Assembly (NCBI GenBank): GCA_031287585.1
Contig: JAITST010000057.1
Location: forward strand, 1 to 21,231
From: Planctomycetaceae bacterium
GTDB lineage: Bacteria; Planctomycetota; Planctomycetia; Pirellulales; Thermoguttaceae
Reading direction: 5' to 3'
Length of the DNA stretch: 21,231 nt
Each line of letters begins with the position of its first letter. Position 1 is the stretch's first letter. The notes below the pieces were generated by a model. It was not told the origin of the DNA, searched no databases, and saw only the letters and a list, made by a program, of their open reading frames with translations. The translations under genes were made by a program, and so were the position numbers. Shown one piece after another: positions 1-9,700 of this stretch.

Positions 1-2
1 AC

Positions 3-110
3 AGCAAAGAATACACGTTGCAGTGGAACCGCAGCGGTAAAAAAGTTTATAAAGTCGGAGTCTCGTTTGATTCAACAAAACGCAACATCGGCGAATGGAA
101 GGTTGAGTAA
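3..110 (+). CDS. 3' end of an unidentified gene (partial, cut by window edge)
   Basis: A frame open from base 3 to a TAA at 108-110 encodes 35 residues ending ...FDSTKRNIGEWKVE. The peptide is rich in alternating polar and hydrophobic residues (YTLQWNRSGKKVYKVGVSF), which looks like a beta-rich C-terminus. It is the only frame here that reads like protein right up to a stop; the frame starting at base 1 also stays open but runs on into the antisense of the next gene. It converges on the minus-strand gene ending at 165, with 54 nt between them that show no convincing terminator. The family cannot be identified from so little. Confidence 0.45.
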   Translation, partial: SKEYTLQWNRSGKKVYKVGVSFDSTKRNIGEWKVE

Positions 111-164
111 TCGGTTGGCAGAGAGAGATTTGTTGTACTTGTCTTACAAATTATGCGTGACTAG

Positions 165-2231
165 TTACGTTACCCTAAACTTCAACGGTTCACGTTTCCT
201 GTATATTACGAAACGTGCCGTAAGCCATATTACTAGCAGACCTACAAACGTTATTGCGATGTATCCCGCTCCCGCGTAATCGGTGTCCGGCTCTTCGTGG
301 ACGTGAGTTACGTCTGTGCCGATTAGTAGCGGGGCGTAGTGCTGAGTTTGAGATTGGTTTGATTTGTATGCCCAGAGTTTGTAGAAGATTGCGTTTACCG
401 TCACCGTCTCCGCATAGTTGTTATCCGCTCCGCTTCTCATTCCGTCGGGCAAATTGGGTACGCAGATTACAATCGGGTTTCCCTGCGAATTGTCTGTGTA
501 AAGATATATCTGATAATAAACTTTCATACCAAAACGCTCATCAGTGACTGGCGTACTCACTACCCGCTTCGCTACTCCGTGAAGTTTTACCACTCGCCCG
601 CGTTGTGTTTCTGGTCGCATAAACAAATCGTAAACGCTATCGTACTCGCGACCAGACTTCTTCAACTCGTTATCCGCGTAACGCCGCAAAGTACCGGGTT
701 GCAGTTTGTTGACCGCCGCCAACATTTGATAAAACGGCTCGCCGTCGTTTTCCGTCAGCAACAACGCCCGCCGCAACGTTGCCTTGTCGATTCGCGGCTT
801 CACACCGTCCGCCGTTCGCTTCAAGTCGTCACGTCTAATCACAGGAATCGCGTCGAGTGTGCTAACGTCCATTCCGCCTGACGCTAGCAACGCGAAAACA
901 TCCGGCGGCTTCGTCGGATACCATTCCAAACGCGGTGTCACGAACAACGCGGTGTCACCGTTTGTTTCGCTTACCGTTCGCTGCAAAAAGATTCCGGTAA
1001 ACCCGCACGGCTCGTTAATCGCTGTTTCTTGTTTCCACGTCTGCGGAACTTGCAACGTGTAAACAATCACCTTACCAACATCATCGCCAACAACTTCGCA
1101 ACGATATAAAAATTTGTAACGTGCCGTTTGCTTGTATTCATCACTATCACCATCAACGGCATCATCAATATTGTAATCAAGTTTGCGGCATTCGGCATCG
1201 GTCAACCGAATCGGTGTAACGAACTTCGCTTCGCCGCGCAAAGTAAAAGTACACCCGCGACAACTTGTCGGTTCATCAACGATACCGCTAACGTTATTCT
1301 GTGACGCTTGCGATTTGAGATAACGGCGAGGCACACGGTTCGTCAGTTTCGCCAAGAGTTCGATATACGCCTGACGCGATTCTTCAAACGCATCGTCACT
1401 ACTACTCATCGCCGCCCACGTTTGAACGTCAACGTTCATCAACGATTGTACAAACGTTGCGTCAATCGTTGTTTCACTGGTTATTCCCGCGTGAACATAA
1501 GCACCTGACAACGCGATAAACAAAATTTTCGGCAGCACGAAATGTATCGGCGGTTTCCCTCCGTCACGCCGATTGATACGCCAACGTATAAAAAGCCATA
1601 CGACCAACGCGATACCAAGCGTAAACCAAATTCCGTACTTATCCCGAAACGTCGTATCGCTCGCTGTGTCCGGCTCGTTAGCGTTTGGCAACCACTGTAA
1701 CGTATTCGCCAAAACAGTCGGACTGGAATAAACATCTTCACCAACCATATAGTAACGATTTTTATAGAAAACACCCGTCACCTGAATCGTCTCGTTCATC
1801 CTTTGCGCGACAGGGAAATTATCGGGCAGCGTCGCAACGCAAAGCGTCAACGGAATCTCCGCGTTGTCTGACATCCGAACGTAACAGAGAAAAAAATTGA
1901 TACTGTCATCGTTACTCGTTTGTTGTTCACAACGCAAAACACGTCCGTTAATTGTAACAACACGCCCACGATACGCTGCCGCCTGACGTTCCAACTCGAA
2001 GAACGAAACGTCACCGCTCGTTTGTGTTTCAAGTGACGATTGCGGAGTGTTCGCGAGATAGCCAAACAAGTACCGCCACGCATCAAGTTCCGCACCGCGA
2101 ACCAACGGCGTGTTATCACGAACGGCGGACAAGCGTTGTTGTTCCGGTAACGGCGTATTAACAATAACGTCTGCAACGCACGTGTTGAACAAGCAAACCG
2201 TAAACACAATCACAAACGCAACCGCTGTCAT
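165..2231 (-). CDS. secreted/membrane protein with three diverged repeat modules, unknown function
   Basis: I chose the ATG at 2231 because it overlaps the thyX stop as ATGA and begins directly with a signal peptide (MTAVAFVIVFTVCLFNTCVA); a longer frame back to 2285 would lie inside thyX. The product is 688 residues. A hydrophobic segment lies near 200-216 (GIWFTLGIALVVWLF, then RWRINRR), a second near 231-248, and one at the C-terminus near 655-677 followed by YRKR. Three similar stretches are visible: about 87-180 (YRGRVVTINGRVLR, LCVATLPDN, VTGVFYKNRYY, LQWLP), 327-440 (FTLRGEAKF, VYTLQVPQ, FTGIFLQ, LEWYP) and 543-640 (QRGRVVKLHGVAKR, VICVPNLPD, VNAIFYKLW, APLLIG). Each has the layout of a small beta-barrel, possibly OB-like; that fold is inference. 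I do not recognise the family and assign no function. Coupling to thyX suggests co-translation, not necessarily a shared role. Confidence 0.85.
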   Translation of the reverse strand: MTAVAFVIVFTVCLFNTCVADVIVNTPLPEQQRLSAVRDNTPLVRGAELDAWRYLFGYLANTPQSSLETQTSGDVSFFELERQAAAYRGRVVTINGRVLRCEQQTSNDDSINFFLCYVRMSDNAEIPLTLCVATLPDNFPVAQRMNETIQVTGVFYKNRYYMVGEDVYSSPTVLANTLQWLPNANEPDTASDTTFRDKYGIWFTLGIALVVWLFIRWRINRRDGGKPPIHFVLPKILFIALSGAYVHAGITSETTIDATFVQSLMNVDVQTWAAMSSSDDAFEESRQAYIELLAKLTNRVPRRYLKSQASQNNVSGIVDEPTSCRGCTFTLRGEAKFVTPIRLTDAECRKLDYNIDDAVDGDSDEYKQTARYKFLYRCEVVGDDVGKVIVYTLQVPQTWKQETAINEPCGFTGIFLQRTVSETNGDTALFVTPRLEWYPTKPPDVFALLASGGMDVSTLDAIPVIRRDDLKRTADGVKPRIDKATLRRALLLTENDGEPFYQMLAAVNKLQPGTLRRYADNELKKSGREYDSVYDLFMRPETQRGRVVKLHGVAKRVVSTPVTDERFGMKVYYQIYLYTDNSQGNPIVICVPNLPDGMRSGADNNYAETVTVNAIFYKLWAYKSNQSQTQHYAPLLIGTDVTHVHEEPDTDYAGAGYIAITFVGLLVIWLTARFVIYRKREPLKFRVT

Positions 2232-3097
2232 CTTACCAAACCCAATCCCCGCAGTTTCGCAATACACTCGTCGCGCTCGCGGCATCGTTCAAGATTCCGC
2301 CACGCTTCGTCTTGCAACCTCATAAACTCGCTCTCGTCAACCGGTACTTTTCCCGCCGCTGTGATTCGCGTTATCATATCGCGGTCGGGTTTCGATAACC
2401 GCAACGATTCAAACTGATAATCGACAAACGCCTCCCACGCCATCGGAAACAACGGCTTAACAATCGCGTGACCAATCGTTTCGGCGTAAGAACGTATCTC
2501 AAATTGAGCGTCCGATGCCATCCGCAATCGCAGAAAATGGAACAGATTATGCAAGTTCGTTTTCCAGTACGCTTCCGTGTAAGTTGAGAGCGGCAAATCC
2601 TTTCGTGCCTGCTCACGAGCGATACCTTGTTCAATGCGGCTGTTGTACAACTCGCGTGCCTGCTGATGAAACACACGTTCCGCCTCGCACAACTCGAATC
2701 CCGCACTCTCATCAATAAAACCATCGCTGCCCTGACGATTCGAGTCCGACTGCTTCCGCCAAGCGGTCGGTTCTGTCTCGTAAGCGGCATCAATGGCAAT
2801 CGAATAACGGGTACTATATTCGTTGACCGACGCGGTACGATGACGAATCCACTGCCGCCATGTATCCATCGGTACACGAATCAAAAACTTGATTTCAACC
2901 ATCTCGAAAGGCGTAGTATGCTGGTGACGCATAAGATAACGCAAGAGAGTACGGTTGTCAGAAACCTTTCGGGTTCCCTCACCATAACTAACCCGCGCCG
3001 CTTGAACAATCGCGTCATCGTCGCCCATAACATCAACAAGACAAACAAACCCGTTATCAAGAACAGGAAATTTTTTCCAACGTAAAGTATTTTGCAT
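2228..3097 (-). CDS. thyX: flavin-dependent thymidylate synthase ThyX
   Basis: The enzyme makes dTMP from dUMP using methylenetetrahydrofolate, FAD and NADPH, and replaces the classical ThyA. The diagnostic ThyX motif RHRxxSxNExSxRY is present as RHRTASVNEYSTRY at residues 85-98. The usual N-terminal context is also there (QAARVSYGEG around 32-41, RHQHTTPFEMVEIKFLI around 57-73), as is the C-terminal FPMAWEAFVDYQF. At 289 residues it is somewhat longer than the common 210-250, with an acidic, charge-rich C-terminal tail. It lies 74 nt downstream of ileS on the same strand and may share its transcript. Its stop TGA overlaps the next gene's ATG. No Shine-Dalgarno sequence is visible at its own start. 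Confidence 0.97.
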   Translation of the reverse strand: MQNTLRWKKFPVLDNGFVCLVDVMGDDDAIVQAARVSYGEGTRKVSDNRTLLRYLMRHQHTTPFEMVEIKFLIRVPMDTWRQWIRHRTASVNEYSTRYSIAIDAAYETEPTAWRKQSDSNRQGSDGFIDESAGFELCEAERVFHQQARELYNSRIEQGIAREQARKDLPLSTYTEAYWKTNLHNLFHFLRLRMASDAQFEIRSYAETIGHAIVKPLFPMAWEAFVDYQFESLRLSKPDRDMITRITAAGKVPVDESEFMRLQDEAWRNLERCRERDECIAKLRGLGLVR

Positions 3098-3171
3098 AAA
3101 TGATTGTTAAAAGTGATTGGATAGTGAAATGTGAATTGTGTTTTTGTAAGGCGTACACGCCGCCAACAATC

Positions 3172-6100
3172 TTACCTCACCACATACAAAACCAACTCCT
3201 CGTTATCCGCTTTTAGCGTTACCGGTTCTACGGTTTTGATTTTTTCTAACGTTACCTTGTTTGCTAACGTTTCGCGAGCGATGTAGCCATTGAATTGTTT
3301 TACCGCTTCCACTATCACCTGCGAAGCCGTTTCTATTCCTACCTCTATTCTGTCCGTATATTCGCAACCGATTTCTTTCCGGCGGTTTTGTATCATTCTT
3401 ACAATTTCCCGCGCATAACCCTCAGAGATTAGTTCCGGTGTCAGTTCCGTTGCTAACACTACAACTCCCACAGGACTATCCGCCGCCGCCCAGCCCTCTT
3501 TTGCTGTCAGACGGATTTGGATGTCGTCGCCTGTCAGTTCTACCGGTTCGCCTTCGATTTTAATTGTCACCTTACCGCTCTTACTCATCTCGCTAACCAA
3601 CTTCGTTCCATCGACTTTGCTCAATTCGGTTTTCAATAACGGCAGTCGTTTTCCAAGCCGCGAACCGAGTTTCTTCAAGTTCGGCAGTACATTATAACTG
3701 ACAAACTTCGCCGCCTCGTTTGTCACTCCAATTGTCTTCACGTTCAACTCCTCCTTAATCTCCTCGAACCGGCTCGCAACCGATACGTCGTTCGTGCCGT
3801 CTTTCGCGAACAACTTGTAATGTTCAGGATTTGAGAATATCACTTCGATTCGCGAGAGCGGTTGACGTACTTTCAACTTCGCGTTCATTCTCGCGTTACG
3901 TCCGAGCGAAACAATCTCACGCTCCAACGTTATCGTTTCCGACAACACCGCGTCAATTAACGTCTCGTCTGTCGCCGGATAATCGCATAAATGAACACTC
4001 GCGAGCAAACTCTTATTACCGCCCGTAAGTTGCTGCCAAATCCGTTCCGACAAAAATGGTACGAACGGAGCAATCAGTTTCGCGGTCGTTATCAAACATT
4101 CAAACAGTGTCCAATAAGCGTCGTTTTTCGACTGAACCACTTCTGGATTCGTATCTTTCGACGAACTCCAAAATCGGTCGCGATTCCGGCGCACGTACCA
4201 ATTTGAAAGCGAATCGACAAACGCCGACAACTTTCCGCACGCCGTGTAATGGTCGTACACGTCCATTCGTTCCGTCACAAATTTTATCGCCGCGTTCAGT
4301 TCGCTGATAATCCAGCGGTCAATCTCGCGACGCTCGCCAACAGGACGATAGTTCGCGGCGGTTTGCAAAACAGACTGATTAAGTTGTCCGCGATCACTCG
4401 TCAACGTCGATGTGTTCAACTGACCAATCGGGTCAAATCCGTCAATCTTTCCATACACATTATAAAACGTAATCACGTTTGACAACCGAATCAAAAACTC
4501 CGGCATCGAATCCTTAATCGCCTGCTCACTGTACCTAATCGCAGTCCACGGAGTTTGGTTCGCGTAAAAATACCAACGCAGCGCATCCGCGCCATACTTA
4601 ACAAAAATCTCGTTTGGCTCGCGGTAATTGCGTTTGCTCTTCGACATCTTCTGACCGTCTTCACCGAGCATCAAACCAAGTACGATACAATTCCTGAAAT
4701 CAGTTTTGCCGAAGAGTAACGTGCTAATCGCGTGCTGACTATAAAACCAGCCGCGCGTCTGGTCTAACGCTTCGCTGATGAAGTCGGCGGGAAAATTGTC
4801 CTTGAAAATTTCACGCGAGTGCGGATTGTGCGGATAACCCCATTGTGCAAACGGCATCGAACCGCTATCGTACCAACAGTCAATAACCTCCGTCACTCGC
4901 CGCATCCGCGCACCATCCGCGAACGGCGAACTGTACGTTATCGCGTCAATGTATGGCTTGTGAACTTTAAGGTCGTCGTTCAATTTCGGGTTAACGAGTT
5001 TCGCTTTTTCCCAAACGTCAGTACCTTCAACACCCGTCTTCTTCATCAACTCGTCATACGATTCAATCGCTTCCATCTGACCAGTTTTCTCACAAACCCA
5101 AATCGGCAACGGCGTTCCCCAATAACGTTCGCGCGACAACGCCCAGTCAACATTTGTTTCGAGAAAGTTACCGAATCGCCCGTTTTTGATATGCTCCGGC
5201 ATCCACGAAATCGTTTCGTTTTCCGAGAGCATTTTGCCTTTGAATTGCGACGTTCGGATAAACCAACTCCGACGCGGATACTGAATCAACGGGTCTTCGT
5301 CGCTTCGCCAGCAGAACGGATAATCGTGCAAGTATTGTTCCTGGTGAAACAACAGACCGCGTGATTTCAAGTCGCGAATGATATCACGGTCGGCTTCTTT
5401 CACCCAACGCCCTTCGTAACCGGGGGCTTCGCTTGTGAACTTTCCATCGGACGCAACGGCACAAATCAACTCCGGCGATTCACCGTCAACGAAACGCTGT
5501 TGCTCCGCGACGAGAACGTCAAAGTCAACTTCACCGAATGCCGGTGCTTGATGGACTAAACCGGTTCCAGTGTCGATGGTAACGAAGTCTGCCGCGACGA
5601 CTCGCCACGCTATTGCCTGTTTGCCGCCGGTTTTGAGTGTGCCGAATGTGTCACCGAGTTTGTCGTAGTAATACGGAAACGGCGGTACGTAACGTTTACC
5701 GATGAGCGTTTCACCGGTAAATGTTTCGAGGGTCTCGGTGGTCTTCTTCAACTTCGCCGCGGCTTGTTCAACCAAATCGGTCGCGATAATCGACAACCGT
5801 TCGTCTTTCGTTCCGTCCTCTGCGGCAAAGCGAACGAGTGAGTAATTCAGTTCGGGGTGAACAGCCGCGAACTGGTTGCTAGGTAATGTCCATGGAGTAG
5901 TTGTCCAGATAACAAGGTCAATTACGGTGTTTGCCCATTTTTCGTTTAACGAATCGCGTAACGGAAACCGTACAAAAACGCTGGGGTCTGCAACTTCGCG
6001 ATACCCCTGACTGACTTCGCCGCTAGACAACGCCGTACCGCCCTGCGCCCACCACCAAACAATTTTGTGACCTTGATAGAGTAAACCTTTCTGGAACAAA

Positions 6101-6600
6101 GTTTTCAACGACCACCAAACCGACTCGACATAACTTTGATGATAAGTAACGTAAGCGTTGTCGAGATTTATCCAAAAGCCAAGCCGCTCGGTCAGATCTT
6201 CCCATTGTTTGGTATAACGAAACACGGATTCCTGACAACGTTGAATGAACGGCTCAACACCGTAGTTTTCGATTTCGTCTTTGGAATGAATCCCTATCTC
6301 CTTGCAAACTTCAACTTCGACCGGCAATCCGTGAGTATCCCAACCGGCTTTCCGTTCGCAGAAATAACCGCGCATAGTTTTATAACGCGGGTACAAATCT
6401 TTAATCGCGCGGGTAAGACAATGCCCCGGATGCGGCAACCCATTAGCGGTAGGCGGTCCCTCATAAAAGACAAACCGTGTCTCCCCGCGCCGCAATTCCA
6501 GCGACCGGCGATAAATATCGTTCTCCTTCCAAAACCGAATAGTTTCCTTCTCCAACAAATCAAACGATAACGAAGTATTCTGAATAACGTCTTCTGACAT
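3172..6600 (-). CDS. ileS: isoleucyl-tRNA synthetase (long, eukaryote-like/type 2 form)
   Basis: This class I synthetase charges tRNA-Ile in the cytoplasm. The adenylation signatures are present: a HIGH variant HPGH at residues 57-60 after GPPTANGLP, and KMSKS at 651-655 after LGEDGQ. The editing (CP1) domain shows WTTTPWTLPSN near 232-242 and VHQAPAFGEVDFD near 349-361. The pattern WFIRTSQFK, RYWGTPLPIWV and DCWYDSGSMPFAQWGYP is typical of IleRS rather than ValRS or LeuRS. At 1142 residues, without the C-terminal Cys-rich zinc finger of the E. coli type, it resembles the long type 2 form, some members of which are mupirocin-tolerant; resistance here is only inference. The usual Cys pair in CP1 is replaced (WWWAQGGTALS, 182-192). 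Start at MSEDVIQNTS; no Shine-Dalgarno seen. It is followed by thyX. Confidence 0.97.
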   Translation of the reverse strand: MSEDVIQNTSLSFDLLEKETIRFWKENDIYRRSLELRRGETRFVFYEGPPTANGLPHPGHCLTRAIKDLYPRYKTMRGYFCERKAGWDTHGLPVEVEVCKEIGIHSKDEIENYGVEPFIQRCQESVFRYTKQWEDLTERLGFWINLDNAYVTYHQSYVESVWWSLKTLFQKGLLYQGHKIVWWWAQGGTALSSGEVSQGYREVADPSVFVRFPLRDSLNEKWANTVIDLVIWTTTPWTLPSNQFAAVHPELNYSLVRFAAEDGTKDERLSIIATDLVEQAAAKLKKTTETLETFTGETLIGKRYVPPFPYYYDKLGDTFGTLKTGGKQAIAWRVVAADFVTIDTGTGLVHQAPAFGEVDFDVLVAEQQRFVDGESPELICAVASDGKFTSEAPGYEGRWVKEADRDIIRDLKSRGLLFHQEQYLHDYPFCWRSDEDPLIQYPRRSWFIRTSQFKGKMLSENETISWMPEHIKNGRFGNFLETNVDWALSRERYWGTPLPIWVCEKTGQMEAIESYDELMKKTGVEGTDVWEKAKLVNPKLNDDLKVHKPYIDAITYSSPFADGARMRRVTEVIDCWYDSGSMPFAQWGYPHNPHSREIFKDNFPADFISEALDQTRGWFYSQHAISTLLFGKTDFRNCIVLGLMLGEDGQKMSKSKRNYREPNEIFVKYGADALRWYFYANQTPWTAIRYSEQAIKDSMPEFLIRLSNVITFYNVYGKIDGFDPIGQLNTSTLTSDRGQLNQSVLQTAANYRPVGERREIDRWIISELNAAIKFVTERMDVYDHYTACGKLSAFVDSLSNWYVRRNRDRFWSSSKDTNPEVVQSKNDAYWTLFECLITTAKLIAPFVPFLSERIWQQLTGGNKSLLASVHLCDYPATDETLIDAVLSETITLEREIVSLGRNARMNAKLKVRQPLSRIEVIFSNPEHYKLFAKDGTNDVSVASRFEEIKEELNVKTIGVTNEAAKFVSYNVLPNLKKLGSRLGKRLPLLKTELSKVDGTKLVSEMSKSGKVTIKIEGEPVELTGDDIQIRLTAKEGWAAADSPVGVVVLATELTPELISEGYAREIVRMIQNRRKEIGCEYTDRIEVGIETASQVIVEAVKQFNGYIARETLANKVTLEKIKTVEPVTLKADNEELVLYVVR

Positions 6601-6662
6601 ATATGTAACAAATCAAATATGAGTAAAACAAAAACGGCAACCGCAAAAAACACAAGACAATA

Positions 6663-6690
6663 ATGATAACGAATTTGCAAGAAAATTCAA
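6663..6690 (-). promoter_or_regulatory. candidate sigma70-type promoter for ileS
   Basis: Reading the minus strand, TTGAAT (6690-6685), a 16-nt spacer and TATCAT (6668-6663) lie about 63 nt upstream of the ileS ATG, in the intergenic gap after the acyltransferase fusion. The match is moderate and the region is AT-rich, so a chance match is possible. Confidence 0.28.
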
Positions 6691-6784
6691 TGGGGCAGGA
6701 GAAAACTATCAGTGAACGGGTGCACCAAAACCTGATGATTTTAGTGCATTCCAAAACTCTTGGACAACAATATCGGAGGGTATT

Positions 6785-9700
6785 TCAACTAGTCCCAAAC
6801 TCACTCACCGCCAATTTTTTTACCGCCGCCAAATCTAACTTTCCTGTTCCGAGAATCGGAATCGTCGCTACCTCGCGGAAACAGTTTTCGTTTGGTATCC
6901 AGAGTTTGGGGAAGTCATCTTCTATCATTATGGTACGTATTTCCGCAACTGTTAGCGGTAACTTCCGATGTAAAACTATTATTTGCTCACCACGTGTTTC
7001 GTGCGGCAACGCTGTTACCGCAATATCAACTAAACCGTCATCTTTCTCACGTTTCACCGTTGCCGCTTTTACTATCTTCTGAATCCTTTCCTCTATCAAA
7101 ACGTGCGGCACCATCTCGCCGCCGATTTTGGAAATTCGCGTCAACCGTCCGGTTATAAACACAAAACCTTCCTCGTCACGATAACCAACATCGCCCGTCG
7201 TGTACCAACGATTTTGTATCACCTTATCCGTCATCTCTGGCGCACGATAATAACTCTTCATTACAATCGGTCCCTTAACAACTATCATACCAACTCCGTT
7301 CGGGGGCAAATCTTCACCCGTATCGAGGTCAATAACTTTCATTGCGGTATGAGGCAACGGCTGCCCAATCGAACCGTCACGCAAGTACGGATGATACGGG
7401 TCAAGTTGCAAAACTTTGACAATGTTCGTCGCGGCACACGGCGACAACTCCGTCGTCCCGTAACCCTCAGCCGGTCGAATACCATACTTCTGTTCCCACG
7501 CGTCCATCAAATCGAGCGGCAACTTTTCCGCACCCGTTATCACAACGTTCAATTTCTCAAAATCCTCACGGGGACAACGCCGGAAATAATTTCGCAAAAA
7601 TGTCGGCGTTAGCGGTGCGAACGTACACTTATGTTTCCGAGCCAGTTCACCAATTAGTTTCGCGTCGAGCGGACTATAATGTAGTACGCCGGTACAACAC
7701 GACAACGTCACAAGCCAGAAATTACCGACGTAACCAAACGCATGAAAGAACGGCAGCACACACAGCGTGACATCGTTTTTCTGCAACTGAATCATATCGA
7801 GAAAACCACGCGCACAATGCCCGACATTCCCGTAAGACAACTGAACACCTTTCGGTTGTCCTGTCGAACCCGATGTGAAAATGATAGTCAAATCATCTTC
7901 CTGTTTCACTTTGTGCAAACCAAGTTGACGGTCAATGAGCCACGATGGTGTAACGATAACGTAAAGCAGTGTCAGGAGTTTATCAACTTTAGTCGCCTTC
8001 GCGAGCAAGTCTTCCATACAAATAACGTCGGCATCAAGTTTCATATCAGGGAAACGCTGAATGAGCCGCCGGCTTGTCAAAACGTGCGACAGTCCCGCCT
8101 TCTCAATACAATAATTGAGAATATCGTTACCGAATGTCGGATTAAGATTCACGACAACACGCCTGTCAATCGCAATCGCGCCATTAACAACCATACCGCC
8201 AACAGACATCGGCACGAGCGCACCTACATTCGTCTCGTCCGGCTTCAACACGCTCTTTCGCAACTGGTGTCTGGCAATCAAAAGGGCAGTCAGGAAACTG
8301 TAACCAGACAACGTTACGCCCGTCGTATCCGTCATCCACTTACGAAATCCTTTTCGTTTCGCGTTCCGAATCAACTTCTGTTGTGGAATCCGCAACCGCC
8401 GTTTCCCGTGTTCACGCATCGTATCGACACCGAGTTCTTCAACGATTTGTTGAAGTTGCTGCGGATCACGCGGATGTGTTACCGGCTTCCCAAACGAGAT
8501 AACAACGCTCTGCTTCAATCGTTTCGGAAACAACGACAGTTTCCCTCTGTTCGCGTAACTAAACATACTCCCGAAAAGTCCTCCGATATAAAACGGAACA
8601 ATCGGTGTGTCTTCGTTACCTTTGAGAAACGCGAGGAAACCCGGCTCGAAATGACGTACACCGCCGGTTCGCGTTATCCCGCCTTCGGGGAAAATGCAAA
8701 GTTGTTCGCCGTTTTTCAACGCTGTACGCGACATTCGTAACGCCTCAACAACTTTCTTACCCGGTAAAACAGGAATCACACCCGCTTGGTCAGCGAGGTG
8801 TAAGAGTAACTGGTTTGAGATGTGTTTTGAGTGAGCAAAAAAACGAACCTGCCGTTCAAGCGATACATAGACCAGAAATCCGTCGAGATAACTAACGTGA
8901 TTGCCGACGAACAAAACCGCACCGTCAGCCGGTATGTTTTCAAGTCCGACAATCTTTACTCTGTAAATAAAAGTGAAGACAAACTTGAATAACACAACCG
9001 CGAGCGGCAGTAGATAATGCCACGCAAGCGCAAAGGCAACCACCAACGCCATCAAAGCCGTTGTCAACCAAACTCCGTTCGCGTTAATCCCCAACACCGG
9101 AATTGCGTAGTTTATAGGTTTGTTCTCATCCGACTTGTTCTCACCGGATTTCTTACCGTCATCCGATTTTGAGTCGCCTGTTTTACTTCGCTGATCGACT
9201 TGCGCTTCCACCATTTCGTCGAAAAGACGGTCGGTTGCGTCGTGAATGTTACGCTGTTTCGGTTCAAGCGGCGTTTGTTCGGCTTGCTGCGTTCTACCTA
9301 TAAACGGCAGCGGGATTTCATCTTGCGTAAGAATCGGGAAAAGCACCGACGCGAACAGAAACATAAACGAGAACGACATAAAATTTACCGCCGCCAAAAT
9401 TCGTCCGCGTATCTCTTTCGGACTGCTCGCCTGAATGAACGATGCCATCGGCACGTCATATATACCGCAGAAAACACCAAGCAGCGACATAAAAATCACA
9501 GCGAAAATATAACCACTCGACAACAACGCCGCACTCCGTCCGTCCGCGCAACTTTCCGGCGTGAACGACAGAATAATCGCGCATATAGTTATCCCAAACG
9601 CACCGAGCGGGACGAGTCCGAGTTCGATACGTTTACGCGAAATCACTCCCGCGAGTATCGAACCGGCACCGATTCCGAGTGACAGAATCGCTACCAGGTA

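Noticed and set aside
67..279. 70-codon plus-strand frame at the left edge
   Set aside because: It overlaps the better-supported gene tail in another frame and then runs antisense into the repeat membrane protein.
2232..2285. Longer N-terminus of the repeat membrane protein
   Set aside because: It would lie entirely within thyX and would bury the signal peptide; the ATGA overlap start is far more likely.
3150..3161. Perfect palindrome GGCGTACACGCC between ileS and thyX
   Set aside because: The loop would be only 2 nt and no T-run follows on the minus strand, so it is not a convincing terminator; thyX may be co-transcribed through it.
4819..5364. 181-codon plus-strand frame
   Set aside because: Shadow of ileS, with no recognisable motif and excess Arg and Asn.
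7742..8740. 332-codon open frame on the plus strand
   Set aside because: It is antisense to the acyltransferase/ligase fusion, is rich in R, T, N and H as expected for a reverse-frame shadow, and shows no domain.
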